In this document: positions 22,517 through 32,878 of the stretch, one piece after another | Position numbering within the stretch: the first letter of the stretch is position 1 | How the letters are laid out: every line of letters begins with the position of its first letter | Assembly: GCF_000237925.1 (NCBI RefSeq) | Contig: NW_017386048.1 | Coordinates: 1-64,000 of the forward strand | DNA from: Schistosoma mansoni | Lineage: Eukaryota > Platyhelminthes > Trematoda > Strigeidida > Schistosomatidae | Direction of reading: 5' to 3' | Length of the DNA: 64,000 nt | Notes under the pieces: model-generated | Database searches by the model: none | What the model was told of the DNA's origin: nothing | The model's input: only the letters and a program-made list of their open reading frames with translations | Translations under genes and position numbers: made by a program

Positions 22517-23072
22517 GATTGGCAAAGCAAGAAAAGCATTCCTACGGTTAAACAACATATGGAACTCAAAACAACTGTCTTAAAATCGATATTGAAGTCA
22601 AAATCTTTAATACGAACATCAAGACAGTTCTGCTGTATGGAGCTGAAACTTGGAGAACTACTACAACTATCAGCAAGAAAGTCCAAGTATTTAAAAATAA
22701 TTATCTACGCAACACACTCAATGTCCGTTGGTCAGATATCATTATCAACAACCTACTGTGGGAGAGAATAAACCAACTTCCAGCTGAGGAGGAAAATATG
22801 AAAAGATGTTGGAAGTAGATAGGACATACATTGAGGAAATCATCAAACTGCATCACTAAGCAAATGGTCACTAGGAATCGTGAAGGGAGAAAAGCAAAAG
22901 TGGGAAGCTGAAGAACACACTGTGTCGGTAATTCGAATATATGCATATATGCAAAGGATGAATATTAACTGGAAAGAACTGTAAAGTATTGTCCAGGACA
23001 GATATGGATGGTGAATAGTGGTGGACTGCCTATACTCTTCAACTAGTTGTAACAGGTGTAAGTAAATAAGGT
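22517..23072 (+). mobile_element. RTE LINE 3' region, abutting an LTR end
   Basis: Starts at IGKARKAFLRLNNIWNSKQL directly after the 3' end of an LTR fragment (22516) and runs to the RTE 3' end with a GTAAGTAAATAAG tail. The abutment suggests the LTR element landed in, or recombined with, this LINE. Frame-broken. Confidence 0.8.
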
Positions 23073-23395
23073 ATCATTTACTATTTTAGTTACAAAGAGT
23101 TATAAGAATTCTTATGTTCAAACTTCATTATTCATTATTAATTAAAATTGATATTATAAAATCTTAATTTTACCTTAAACTAAATAAATCTTGTGTGAGA
23201 GACAAATCCTACATATGATATTATTAACATCACCTTATTTAGGTTGTACGGTAAATAATAATGTATAAAGAACAATGATAAGAAAATCGAGATGAGAAAT
23301 GGGTAACTTGATTGAACGTAAATTGAGAAATTAATTTTTATAAATACTTTGGATAACTATGATATGTTTAAAATAAATAGAATTTTCTCGACCTT

Positions 23396-23765
23396 ATAGG
23401 CGGCCTGCTTGAATATCTGAGCTACCTATTCCTGTCATCTAGATATTTCAACAAGTTATCTGTTTCCCTGTTTGTTTTAACAGATCATTATGTTAATTAA
23501 TTGCACAATCTATTCAGGTATATTTGTGAAAAGTTTACGACCTTTCACTGTACAAGTTACAAAAACGTACAGTCAAAGACATCATAGTGGCTGGCAATGA
23601 ATATTATTCAAATGTCAATTCCTGAATTACTAACATCTAATTGACGATCACTTAATATTTATCATCAATACCGATTAAGTAATAAAAAACGTAAACTTAC
23701 TGAAATACTTTGTGCTGACAGTTCTATATTGTACCGAAAATATATTATTGAATAAAGTAAATACT
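23396..23765 (+). pseudogene. exon-like duplicated segment, copy 2
   Basis: The same segment as 5597-5985, with small deletions that break the frame and the same AATAAA (23751-23756). The acceptor-like TTTTAACAG is better kept here. Confidence 0.4.
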
Positions 23766-23914
23766 ACTAATAACAATTTAGTGATTTTAATAGTCTAATA
23801 TAATATATAGTTTATTGATATTCAAAAACTCTTGATTTTGCTAAATGTCACTAGTTCATTTAACACTAAAACATGAATGTTCAAAGATATTTATCGACTA
23901 ATGAGCATTTAGTA

Positions 23915-24043
23915 TTTTTACTGTTGAAATCATGAGTCAATTGAAGCTAGACCACCATAGAAAACCTGGAAGCACTGGACAGCCATTTCGTCCTATTATG
24001 GGACTCCTCAGCAGTGCGCATCCTCGATCGAATCTCGCAAGTG
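23915..24043 (-). repeat. family-2 hammerhead SINE, left arm of pair across gap
   Basis: An antisense tail, ribozyme and part of the B box before the gap. The tail at 24244-24300 after the gap is in the opposite direction. Confidence 0.85.
23969..24019 (-). ncRNA. hammerhead ribozyme, family 2, core intact
   Basis: Reversed: GCGCACTG, CTGAGGAG, stem II GTCCC...GGAC, GAAA, stem III ATGGCTGT, cleavage after GTC, CAGTGC. Stem I has six perfect pairs. Confidence 0.8.
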
Positions 24044-24243
24044 NNNNNNNNNNNNNNNNNNNNNNNNNNNNNNNNNNNNNNNNNNNNNNNNNNNNNNNNN
24101 NNNNNNNNNNNNNNNNNNNNNNNNNNNNNNNNNNNNNNNNNNNNNNNNNNNNNNNNNNNNNNNNNNNNNNNNNNNNNNNNNNNNNNNNNNNNNNNNNNNN
24201 NNNNNNNNNNNNNNNNNNNNNNNNNNNNNNNNNNNNNNNNNNN
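24044..24243. other. assembly gap (200 N)
   Basis: Between oppositely oriented family-2 SINE parts. Confidence 0.95.
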
Positions 24244-24303
24244 TAGCTTCAATTGACTCATGATTTCAACAGTGAAAATACTAAATTCTCCACAAAACCC
24301 CTC
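24244..24303 (+). repeat. family-2 SINE tail, right arm of pair across gap
   Basis: TAGCTTCAATTGACTCATG to CTCCACAAAACCCC, opposite in direction to 23915-24043. Confidence 0.8.
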
Positions 24304-24339
24304 TGATCTATAATGAGCATTTACAAACGAAAGATTTGG

Positions 24340-24600
24340 AATAGCATATGTAACCGAACAATTGTTTTCAATTAGATCATCATCAGGCTTTACTCTAATA
24401 TACATGAATATTTATACGAAAATGTTAAACCAGTCATGGCAATTTGAGTTAATAATCACAATGAAATAGATTACATCACCGCGTATAATAGTTAACAGAG
24501 TGTGAAGACAGGTGTACTGATAGTAGTAAGAGCATTAAACTACGATAATAAAAGTCTTATCAATAGTTAAATATTGGAAAACATTGGAGATCAAACTAAG
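24340..24600 (+). repeat. unknown dispersed repeat Y, copy 1
   Basis: Shares TCATCAGGCTTTACTCTAAT, the AATAGATTACAT region and GTGTACTGATAGTAGTAAGA-like sequence with 63700-63965. In both places it lies shortly after a family-2 tail. No coding signal. Confidence 0.5.
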
Positions 24601-24829
24601 GATTTATCATTATCTGATTATGGCCTCAATACTTTGACTTTTATCCTGTATAGACTTAATGTTACTCATTACAGATAAATCTTAAATTGCAACCGTATAA
24701 TCATTCAGTATTTAATCATTTTCTGCTATTCTTCAATGAGTCTATGTTCTTTTTTAAAATGTGAATCTACTTTAACATTTACTTATATTTAGATGAATAG
24801 TTAATTTTGGTGTTGTTCACTTGTATTTT

Positions 24830-25142
24830 CCCATTGTTATTTAAGAGTGCAATTGATCAGTCTCTTGTTGGTATATGTGAGTCCTGTGCGAACTGCCTCG
24901 ATATTGCCTGAACTCACAAGCTTTTTATTAACAAAGATGGATAGTGGCTAGCAGTTGAATCTAGGATGCACGTTTCGTCCTAAGTGGATAACGCTATGGG
25001 ATTTGAAGCGAAAGGTACTGGGTTCGAGTCTCACAATGAACATCAACTCTGAGATGTAGGTACATCCAGATGACGAGTTCCAAATAATACGAAACGCGGG
25101 TCGTGGATTTCACTGCTAGCCACTATACATCTTTGCTTATAG
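24830..25142. repeat. family-1 SINE, inverted composite
   Basis: 24830-24982 is an antisense tail and ribozyme half, then 24983-25142 is a sense copy with tRNA-like head, B box GGGTTCGAGTCTC and a hammerhead (CATCCAGATGACGAG ... ACGAAACGCGGGTCGTGG). Position C3 of the core is A, so activity is doubtful. The switch of strand falls inside the ribozyme. Confidence 0.8.
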
Positions 25143-25455
25143 AAACTAATATTGTTTGTTCATAAGTTTATCATATAACTAAGTAACTACTCATCTTATA
25201 TAAGTAATATAGCATGCATATTTCATAAATTTTTTGATTTAAAAAAACAAAACAAAGTTAATCATTTAATAAATACTTACTCTCATTATATATAAATAGA
25301 ATTAATAATTATTTATTTGATTAATAATTAATTATATAATATTCCATTAGTAATAAACTATTTTCTTCCCCCCTTTTAATAAATCAATAATTAATGAACT
25401 TTCAAAATATGAAATCTATGAAATATAACAATGATATCAATGAATGATCTTTTAT
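25143..25455. other. very AT-rich spacer before the minisatellite
   Basis: Mostly A/T runs. 25909-26179, 26583-26929 and 27179-27684 also lack features. Confidence 0.55.
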
Positions 25456-25908
25456 GATCTGTTAATTTATCGAAAAACAATATTCTTTGTTGAAATCTTG
25501 ATCTTTGAATATGATCGGGATCTAATAATTTATCGAAAAGTAATATTCTTCCTTCAAAACTTGATCCTTGAATATGATCGGGATCTAATAATTTATCGAA
25601 AAGTAATATTCTTCCTTCAAATCTTAATCTTTGAATATGATCGGGATCTGTTAATTTATCGAAAAGAATATTCTTCCTTCAAATCTTGATCTTTGTAAAT
25701 GATAGGGATCTGTTAGTTTATCGAAAAAGAATATTCTTCCTTCAAATCTTAATCTTTGAATATGATCGAGATCTGTTAAATTATCGAAAAATAAAATTTT
25801 TTGTTCAAATCTTGATCTTTTAATATAATGAGGATCTGTTAATTTATTGAAAAGAATAGTCTTTGTTCAGATCTTGATCTTTGAATATGATCGAGATCTG
25901 TTAATTTT
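25456..25908 (+). repeat. 63-bp minisatellite, seven units plus partial
   Basis: Units start at GATCT at 25456, 25519, 25582, 25645, 25707, 25770, 25833 and 25895 (spacing 63, 63, 63, 62, 63, 63, 62). The consensus carries AATTTATCGAAAAG, ATATTCTTCCTTCAAATC and TTGAATATGATCGG. Because 63 is a multiple of three, the first units form a repeated 21-residue frame (IYRKVIFFLQ...EYDRDL), probably by chance. Confidence 0.9.
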
Positions 25909-26179
25909 GTACATTTCTATGTATCAATAAATTAATATAATAATTTTTTTCAAAGGAATAAATATCATAATTCATAGAGTTAAACTATACTTATATATAC
26001 TGGTTATTAGTTTAAGTGATAGAAATTATAATAGTTATTTGATTGGATATATAAAATTATCAATGGTACATAGATGGGTAGACAGACAATATATATAATT
26101 AAGTGTATAAGATGAATAACCAGTTACATAAGAGGTATACAATTAAATAAGTTGAAAACTAATCGGTTAATTTTAAATT

Positions 26180-26582
26180 CACTTGGTATTGTTTGTTTAG
26201 ATCTTCCCGTTGATGTTTACGACTGCAATTGATCAGTCTCTTGTTGGCAAATGTGCATCCTGTGCGTATTGCCTCGATAAAGCCTTAATTCACAAGCATT
26301 ACAAGCAAGAGACTAATCAATTGCAGTCCTAAAAATCAACGGGAAGATTCAAACAAACAATACCAAGTGAATTTAAACTTCATCCCATTGCACAAGCAAG
26401 TAGCTATCAGGACTCAGTAGCTGAGTGGACAAAGCGATGGCGTTTGAAGCAAAAGGTACTGATTTCGAGTCCCAGAGTGAAAATCAACTCTGAGATGCAG
26501 GTACATCCAGCTGACGAATCCCAAACAGGACGAAACGTGCATCCTAAATTCCACTGCTAGCCACTATCCATATTTGCTTATA
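26180..26582 (+). repeat. family-1 SINE with duplicated inverted tail units
   Basis: 26180-26300 is an antisense tail, 26300-26385 the sense tail end (CAATTGCAGTCCTAAAAATC ... AATACCAAGTGAAT), then a sense copy: head, A box (CAGTAGCTGAGTGG), B box-like TTTCGAGTCCC and a hammerhead (CTGACGAA, GAAAC, GCATC). The first stem II pair is changed. The order shows tail and head of successive units joined, as in a tandem or circular precursor. Confidence 0.8.
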
Positions 26583-26929
26583 ATTGGTTAATTTTATTTT
26601 TACATTATATATTTAAATACTATAATTGGTTGTTAGATTGTGTTCCCATAATCTAAATGAATCACTAAGTGGAAAGTGATCTGATCAATCAATCTGATAT
26701 GTTCTCAATGTTATGAAATATCTATCTTTTGTCATTTCAATTTATTCTATCATAGTATATATTGGATATTTAATCTGCATTGGAATCGATTTATTTTTTA
26801 TCACATATAGATTCAAATATCTTTGTTAGTGACATATGACTATAAATTTATTTCATGTTTCTTTGCTATCATCAAGAAGAGGTTCTTAAAAAAGTTATCT
26901 AAATTGATTGTTACACTTTTAGAACGGGG

Positions 26930-27178
26930 GGGGGTCATCGGCCTCGTGACTTCCGAAAAATCTCGGCTTTCATCATGAGGCATCATAATTCTTCCGTCAA
27001 CTGCAAGGGCAGAGTTTAAATAGTTCGAATATTTTTTTCTGGTTAGCGTTTTTTAGCGAGTTAGTTTTCTACGGGATGGGGTCGCTAACCCCATGCCCAA
27101 CCCCTCCTCTTTTCCCCGGGCTTGGGACCGGCAGTAGCCGCTGGCGGAGCTGCAGGCGGAGTTACTACACTTTCATCT
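26930..27178 (-). mobile_element. RTE LINE 5'-end fragment
   Basis: On the minus strand this aligns with the leader of the RTE copy at 29340-29595: both share GGCTTTCATCATGAGGCATC-type and GACCCCATCCCG/TAACTCGCTAA segments. It is unusually GC-rich for the window (CCGGGGAAAAG, GGCGGAGCTGCAGGCGGAG). It stops at a run of G, with no downstream endonuclease. Confidence 0.7.
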
Positions 27179-27684
27179 TACATCAAATTTACTTTCAAAA
27201 CGGAAAATAAACTTGATGAACAGTTAACATACTTTGAAATGCTTTAGTTCGTACAATCGGTTCGATCCCCTTCATATTAACGCAGAAGTATATCTACAGA
27301 TTACCTTGTGTCGATTTCGATGCTTTTTATATTGAAGAGTGACCTCTTGAAATCTTGGCTCGAACCAAAGAACACAAAATACTACCTATTAATTTTGTGA
27401 AACTAAATAAAACGTAAAATGAAATAGGTATTACCAGTGCAAGACATCTTCAGTCCAATTTGGACCATTTATCCAAGCTAGCATATTCAATCCTATTAAC
27501 ATTTTACACCATTATTATAAATACAAATTCAACTCTACCATTTCACACTACATATATCACACTTTTCACATATATTGACTTGTACACAAATATACAAGTA
27601 TATCATACAAAAATCATTTTATTCCGTGTGGCATGACACTGAACTAATCAGACCTGTTTGCTAATTATACTAAATACTTTTAAT

Positions 27685-28012
27685 ATCAGAAGGGATTTTG
27701 TGGATATTATAGTAATTTTAATAGTTGAGATCATGAATCAATGTAAGCTAGACCACCATGGAAAACCTGGAAGCACTGGACGACCGTTTCGTCCTATTGT
27801 GGAACTCCTCAACAGTGCGCATCCACGATCACGCCTCGTGAGATTTGAACCCAGAACCTATCAGTCTCGCGCGCGAACGCTTAACATCTAGACCACTGAG
27901 CCTGATGCGCACTGCTGAGGAGTCTCACAATAGGACGAAACGGCCGTCCAGTGCTTCCAGGTTTTCCATGGTTGTCTAGCTTCAACTGATTCATGACCTC
28001 AACTGTTAAATA
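27685..28012. repeat. family-2 SINE foldback with intact ribozyme
   Basis: 27685-27902 is an antisense tail, ribozyme, B box and A box; 27903-28012 is a sense ribozyme and tail. The strand switches between the A box of one copy and the base of the ribozyme of the other. The antisense ribozyme has a changed C3; the sense one is complete. Confidence 0.88.
27907..27956 (+). ncRNA. hammerhead ribozyme, family 2, core intact
   Basis: GCGCACTG, CTGAGGAG, stem II GTCTC...GGAC, GAAAC, stem III ACG-GC-CGT, GTC, CAGTGC. Stem I has six pairs. One of the best preserved copies. Confidence 0.85.
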
Positions 28013-28224
28013 CTTTTACTTTGTTTTCCTGTCTCACTCAAACTTGTATTAAATTAATTTGTTTATTAATTGATTCTCTGAAGAAGTGGCTTACACTGGT
28101 TCACAATACGTCAGCAATTTTTCTTTTCTAATCGTTGGAATATCACTAATATGTCTTTTCTTAAATTATATTGTGTTATTTTTATCAAACAAAGTCATTA
28201 GTACTTGAATAGTAAAATTTGTTA

Positions 28225-28345
28225 TTCGACTTAGGTTAGCTCGTGATTTCAATCGAATTCAATGATTTCAACAACCCCTTAATGACAATTATCAAATACT
28301 CAATGATGACTAGCTTCGAGCGGAAATTTCCAGAGTCTCAGTGTA
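28225..28345 (+). repeat. family-2b tail and 5'-region fragment
   Basis: A decayed tail (CGTGATTTCAATCGAATTC) leads to a 5' region (GACTAGCTTCGAGCGG) that abuts the truncated RTE endonuclease fragment. Confidence 0.5.
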
Positions 28346-29600
28346 TCACCAGTGATCCATTCGTTGTGATGGTGCTTCTTTTGGCCCAGAATCTCATCAC
28401 ATGTTGAAGTTATTGTCTCGCTGATCCCCTTTAAGGTGCTCTCCATAGTAGTTCCGTCTCCATTAGGTATGTCATGCAAGGGCTGGAAGTTATTGCTGTG
28501 GGCTATCTTGAATTTGTTGAGTTTGTCAGTATCCCGAAGAAAAGACGTATTAAACTTTTTTGATACTGTCCGCCCCGTTGTCCAATGCTTCTTAAGTTTT
28601 AATTTCATCTTGGCGACCAGCAAGTGACGATCTGATGCCATATCAGCTCCTCTCCTGGTCCTCACATCCTCCATCGTCCTCCTGAACTTCTTGTTGATGC
28701 AGATATGGTCAACCTGATTCTGCATAGTGTGATTCGGTAAAGTCCATGTGGCTTTGTGCATGCATTTGTGTGGAGATATGGTAGCGACTTATGACCAGTT
28801 CATTGAAGGCACATAGGTTTGCAAATCTCACACCATTTTCGTTCCTTTCTCCCAGTTCATGTCGTCCCATGACATCTTCATATCCAGTGTTTTCCATTCG
28901 AACCTTGGCATTTAAATCTTCAATCAGAATGTTCAGGTCCTTGGTTGGGCACTTCTTGACGATCGACTGCAGCCTACCGTAGAATTGATCTTTAACCTCT
29001 TCGTTGTAGTCGTTGGTAGGCGCATAGCATTGGATGACGTTCATTGTAATGCCCTCTTTCTTTGTTTAGAAGGAGGCTTTGATGATAACTGGTCTATCGG
29101 ATTCCCATCCTACAAGTGGTTTTTGTGCCTGTTTGAACAGCATCAGTGCAAATCCTTGTGTATGTGGGGCATTTTATTCTTTACGGCTGAAGAATAACAA
29201 CAGCTCTCCTGAAGATAGCCTTTGTTGTCTAACCTGCGTCCAACGTGTTTCACTGATTCCAAGCATCTCCATGCTGTATCTTTTCATTTCTGCAGCATTG
29301 TACCAACATTCCATGTACCTAAATTAATGATTACTCTCGTTGTCAGAAGGGGTATCAGCCTCGTGACTTCCGAAGGAACTCGGCTTTTATTATGAGACAT
29401 CATAACTCTTCTAAATGAAGACCTGATAACTATCAGTTCATAGTTCAAGTAGTTTGAATATTTTTTTTCGAATTAGCGTTTACTTAAAGAGTTAGTTTCA
29501 TACGCGAATGGAGACACTAACCCCATACCCAACTCTTCTTCTTTATCCGGACATGAACTAGCAGTAGCGACTCTAAAATAAATAGTTCTGTAAGTCTTCA
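28310..29600 (-). mobile_element. RTE (SR2-like) LINE, 5' region and endonuclease, 3'-truncated
   Basis: Read on the minus strand it starts with a 5' segment also seen at 26930-27175, then encodes an apurinic-type endonuclease: EMLGISETRWTQV, NVIQCYAPTNDYNEEVKD, DLNAKVRMENTGYEDVMGRH, then after a break VDHICINKKFRRTMEDVRTRRGADMASDRHLLVAK. The DLNAKV, DHI(C) and SDRH(L) positions are the catalytic landmarks of the EEP fold; SDRHL replaces the usual SDHHL. Stops and frameshifts break it, and it ends after HHNEWITGDTL at about 28315, where a family-2-like fragment begins. The match to schistosome RTE polyproteins is strong. Confidence 0.85.
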
Positions 29601-32236
29601 ATATTGATGGCTACTTCGTTAGCTTTATTAAACGTACCCTAGCTGAATGCACTCAGTCGAGAATACGCACCAGATCATCATTGGATACGCGATGCTACGC
29701 AACTCTTGCAACAACTAGTCAGCTTAGACCTTATGCTGCTCGATATATCGACCATCTTCCAATTATATCTTCGAAATGTTTCAATGCTGGCTTCTAGTTT
29801 TCCTGGTTTTGAGATCCTCGACTATAACAGTGTCACAGACAAAAGCGTTGTCAAGCCCTGAACATCCATGACATTTCAATTAATGAGGCCGACGTGTTCA
29901 GGTACGCCAAGCGATAAACTGTGCGTATATTTGTTGTCTCAACATTGTATATATTCTTTTGCATATAGCGATATTATTTTTGTGTCCTCAGATTTGTCTG
30001 CATATTTATTCTTAATATATCTGGACACACATCTAAACGTTTAAAGAATCAGACTCTCACACCCTCCACATTGCACCTATGCAACTCCGGACGGACAACA
30101 TCGAAGCCTGGTACTGCTGTTCAGAAACTGATTTCCACGGCCATTGCATAACAGACCCAAACCTTCTTGGTGGTAAAGGCTTTTTCATGTGACTTCAACA
30201 GTCACATCACACCCAATAAGTTTACAATAAATGCTTCCAAACGTCATGACACCTTTAAAAATGTCATACCTAAACGTGAAGGACTGAACAATCGATAAAA
30301 ACCAGGACAGTTGTTCCACAATATGGAATTGCCACACGGTTCAGCAATAGATATATTGCTACATGTGAGATAAATCATACTTTAGTGAAAAAAGACTTAG
30401 CGAGGACAACTACTTTTCGTTAAGGAAAAAAGTACAGAGCGCTCTGGTAAAACGGGACAACAATACATACTTCATTTGCAAATCTTTATTTCACTGCTCT
30501 TTACATCCTTCATGATTCTGTAATTCTCAATCCCTTTTTGTTTCTCCTCCCGTTTTCTTTAGTTCAATCTTCTGAGCCTTCTTTTGACAGGTAGTCCATT
30601 TCTGATTGGTGTAACATAATGCTTGTGCCGACCGACATGTGCAACATGCGTCGCAGTGCTATTGATTCTTCCGATACGTTCATCATAACCTCAAATGATC
30701 CAAAACACCCCAAAGAAGTATATCACGAAAAAGATCTATTTCTGGAACTTGAGAAGCAGATAACCCTGTCTTGTGTTGATGGCAGAACACCTATGCTAAA
30801 TCTTCAGAAAATTGCAAGAAACCCTGAGGTTTCCCTAACTCCGAATATACTGTCACAACAAACCTTTCGAGAAAGTACCCTGCCAGGATGCGTTAACAAC
30901 AACGGAAGCTAGTGTATATGGTCTTCTTAAATATATCACTAATGTGGTGATGAAACGTCTCTAACTCTTCGTCTGTGGAGCAAGTGTTAGCGTCCTTACG
31001 GCACCCCAGCACCTATAATTCTCTGCACCTCGGCAAATCATCGGTGATGGATCATGCCAACAAGGACATTAGTTTATTATAATACACAACCCAGTTATTC
31101 ATAAAAGTTACCTTGGTTGAAGTGAGTAAACTGTGAAACTTCTCATAAACTGTGACGGTAACGTCGCTTTCTACAGAACCTTCCAGGAGAGGGTTGGAAG
31201 CTTGTTTTCATTTCGTTGGTAACAAAAAGTACTACTCAAGATATTAGGCGCGTTTTAAAAAACTGAAGTTATTTTCTACCCGTTGTGAAATAACTTCGCT
31301 ATTATGTATTTAATGCATCACAAGAATATTCCGTTGACTTCAGATATTTCGGTTAAGAATCGGAATTTTCTTAAAATTCTTATGTGGTACTTTTTTAGTT
31401 ATCATAGAAGTGATTATGTAATGTAGTTTGCCGATTTCTTCTCCTTCAAATGATTTTAAAATGGTTGGTTTTACTCGGAAATTTGTACATCCAAAGTGTT
31501 TCTCCCTGTAGAGAGAACGACGATGTGATGAGTGCAAAAAGTGGATTCACAAGATATGGATTCGTTTAAACCCCATCACAGTCTAAAGATGCTCGAAGCT
31601 TAGCCCCACTTGTGATATGTTTGCAGAGATCACGAGATCACTTAACTCAGCGAAACAATGACAAGATAAGTTAACTATTCCGAAGCGTCACAGATCCGCT
31701 AACTCGAGGAAGAAGTTCAGGTTCAGAATAGGGGAATTATATTCCATAGGAAGCCATAAGCACAAACAGCAACAAGCACAAATTAAGCGTGCATATACAG
31801 CTTGAAAACGTCCTTGAGAATCGTCACTAAACAGTACATTAAAAGAAACAACGAACCATTGACATTCGGGTACTTCCAAGTGAGAAATAAAATCTGAAGG
31901 CAAAAGTGGGAAACTCAAACTTCTAAAATAAAAATAAGATGTTTACTAAGAGACTTCTGGGGATTTAACACTTCAAAAACTCTGGCTTTGTATGTTTTGC
32001 CGTTCGAGCAACTATACATCTGGAGTTAGCCAGCAAGAAATTTGGCAATGGCTGGACTCGTAAGGTGATACTGAAAGCGAAGATTATGTCAGTATATTGA
32101 GTGCTGTTACAGGACGAGCCGAACGTTCGGCTGTGAAACGTGAAATAGTAAATTTATCTTTTGAGACAAGTAAAGGGTGAGGTGCCACAAGATATCCATG
32201 ATCATGACTTTAGAGTAGTACTGGAAGACCGAGATA
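29601..32236. other. GC-richer stretch without recognised genes
   Basis: Base composition is less AT-rich than elsewhere and short frames are common (for example 30619-30912), but no domain or splice pattern could be named. Decayed element remains are likely. Confidence 0.5.
30619..30912 (+). CDS. hypothetical open frame, 97 codons
   Basis: An ATG-started frame with ordinary soluble-protein composition (SSDTFIITSNDPKHPKEVYH, EKDLFLELEKQITLSCVDG). No domain, signal peptide or splice context was recognised. It lies in the GC-richer 29600-36600 stretch, which also holds a solo LTR and LINE remnants, so it may be part of a fossil element. Confidence 0.2.
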   Translation: MLVPTDMCNMRRSAIDSSDTFIITSNDPKHPKEVYHEKDLFLELEKQITLSCVDGRTPMLNLQKIARNPEVSLTPNILSQQTFRESTLPGCVNNNGS

Positions 32237-32241
32237 AGTAC

Positions 32242-32873
32242 TACAGTGACCTTTACATCTAGTGATTTTTTGTAACAAAAAATTAAAGATCACATATTTT
32301 TCCTAGTTGTCACACTTTATATGTAACCACATTTATATTCAATATCTATTGTTTTTCTGTATCAATAGTAAAGAAACGAATACTTTTGTTTGGATATATA
32401 TAACTCTTATTAACTGCCGCGGTTCTTAAAATATAAACGTTGTATCCACCGTCTATTCTTCTGCTTTAACAGCCACGGCCTTTGATTGAAGATTATAATA
32501 GTATTATAACATCCTTTTAGGCCTTTCCACACTACGTTGGAGCTTTGGCCCGGATCATTATTGAATAGTACTACTGGATTTAGTCTTCTTCATTTTGCTG
32601 TTGGTGGCATCAAGTGCAGAGGAACCTTTGTTAACCAAGTGAACTTATTTGTGGTTGTTATCTCAGAAAGTAGCTTACAATGAACATTTATTTCATAACA
32701 CTGTTACCATTTTGTTGCTCAATATACCTTTTTATAATTTAACTGTAATTTGTTACCTTTTGCGCTACTCATAGACATACGCTTAGATCTGTAGTGTTAA
32801 TTCCTTTGGTATATTGTTAGTAACTTTGCGTGTTGTTATATTTTAACTAAGCTCTTTCGCTGGGATCCACCAC
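32242..32873 (+). mobile_element. solo LTR of a Ty3/Gypsy-type element
   Basis: 632 bp flanked by the 5-bp direct repeat AGTAC (32237-32241 and 32874-32878). Its two ends match the LTR parts of the palindromic element at 41038-43188: the start TAYAGTGAC, and the end with TTTAACTAAGCTCTTTCGCT. No internal region adjoins it, so it is a solo LTR left by LTR-LTR recombination. Divergence from the palindrome copy suggests it is older. Confidence 0.75.
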
Positions 32874-32878
32874 AGTAC

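Noticed and set aside
25456-25908. CRISPR array
   Set aside because: The 63-bp units are tandem without unique spacers, in a eukaryotic genome; it is a minisatellite.
28436-29327. Plus-strand open frames at 28436, 28791, 28985 and 29079
   Set aside because: They are shadows of the minus-strand RTE endonuclease region.
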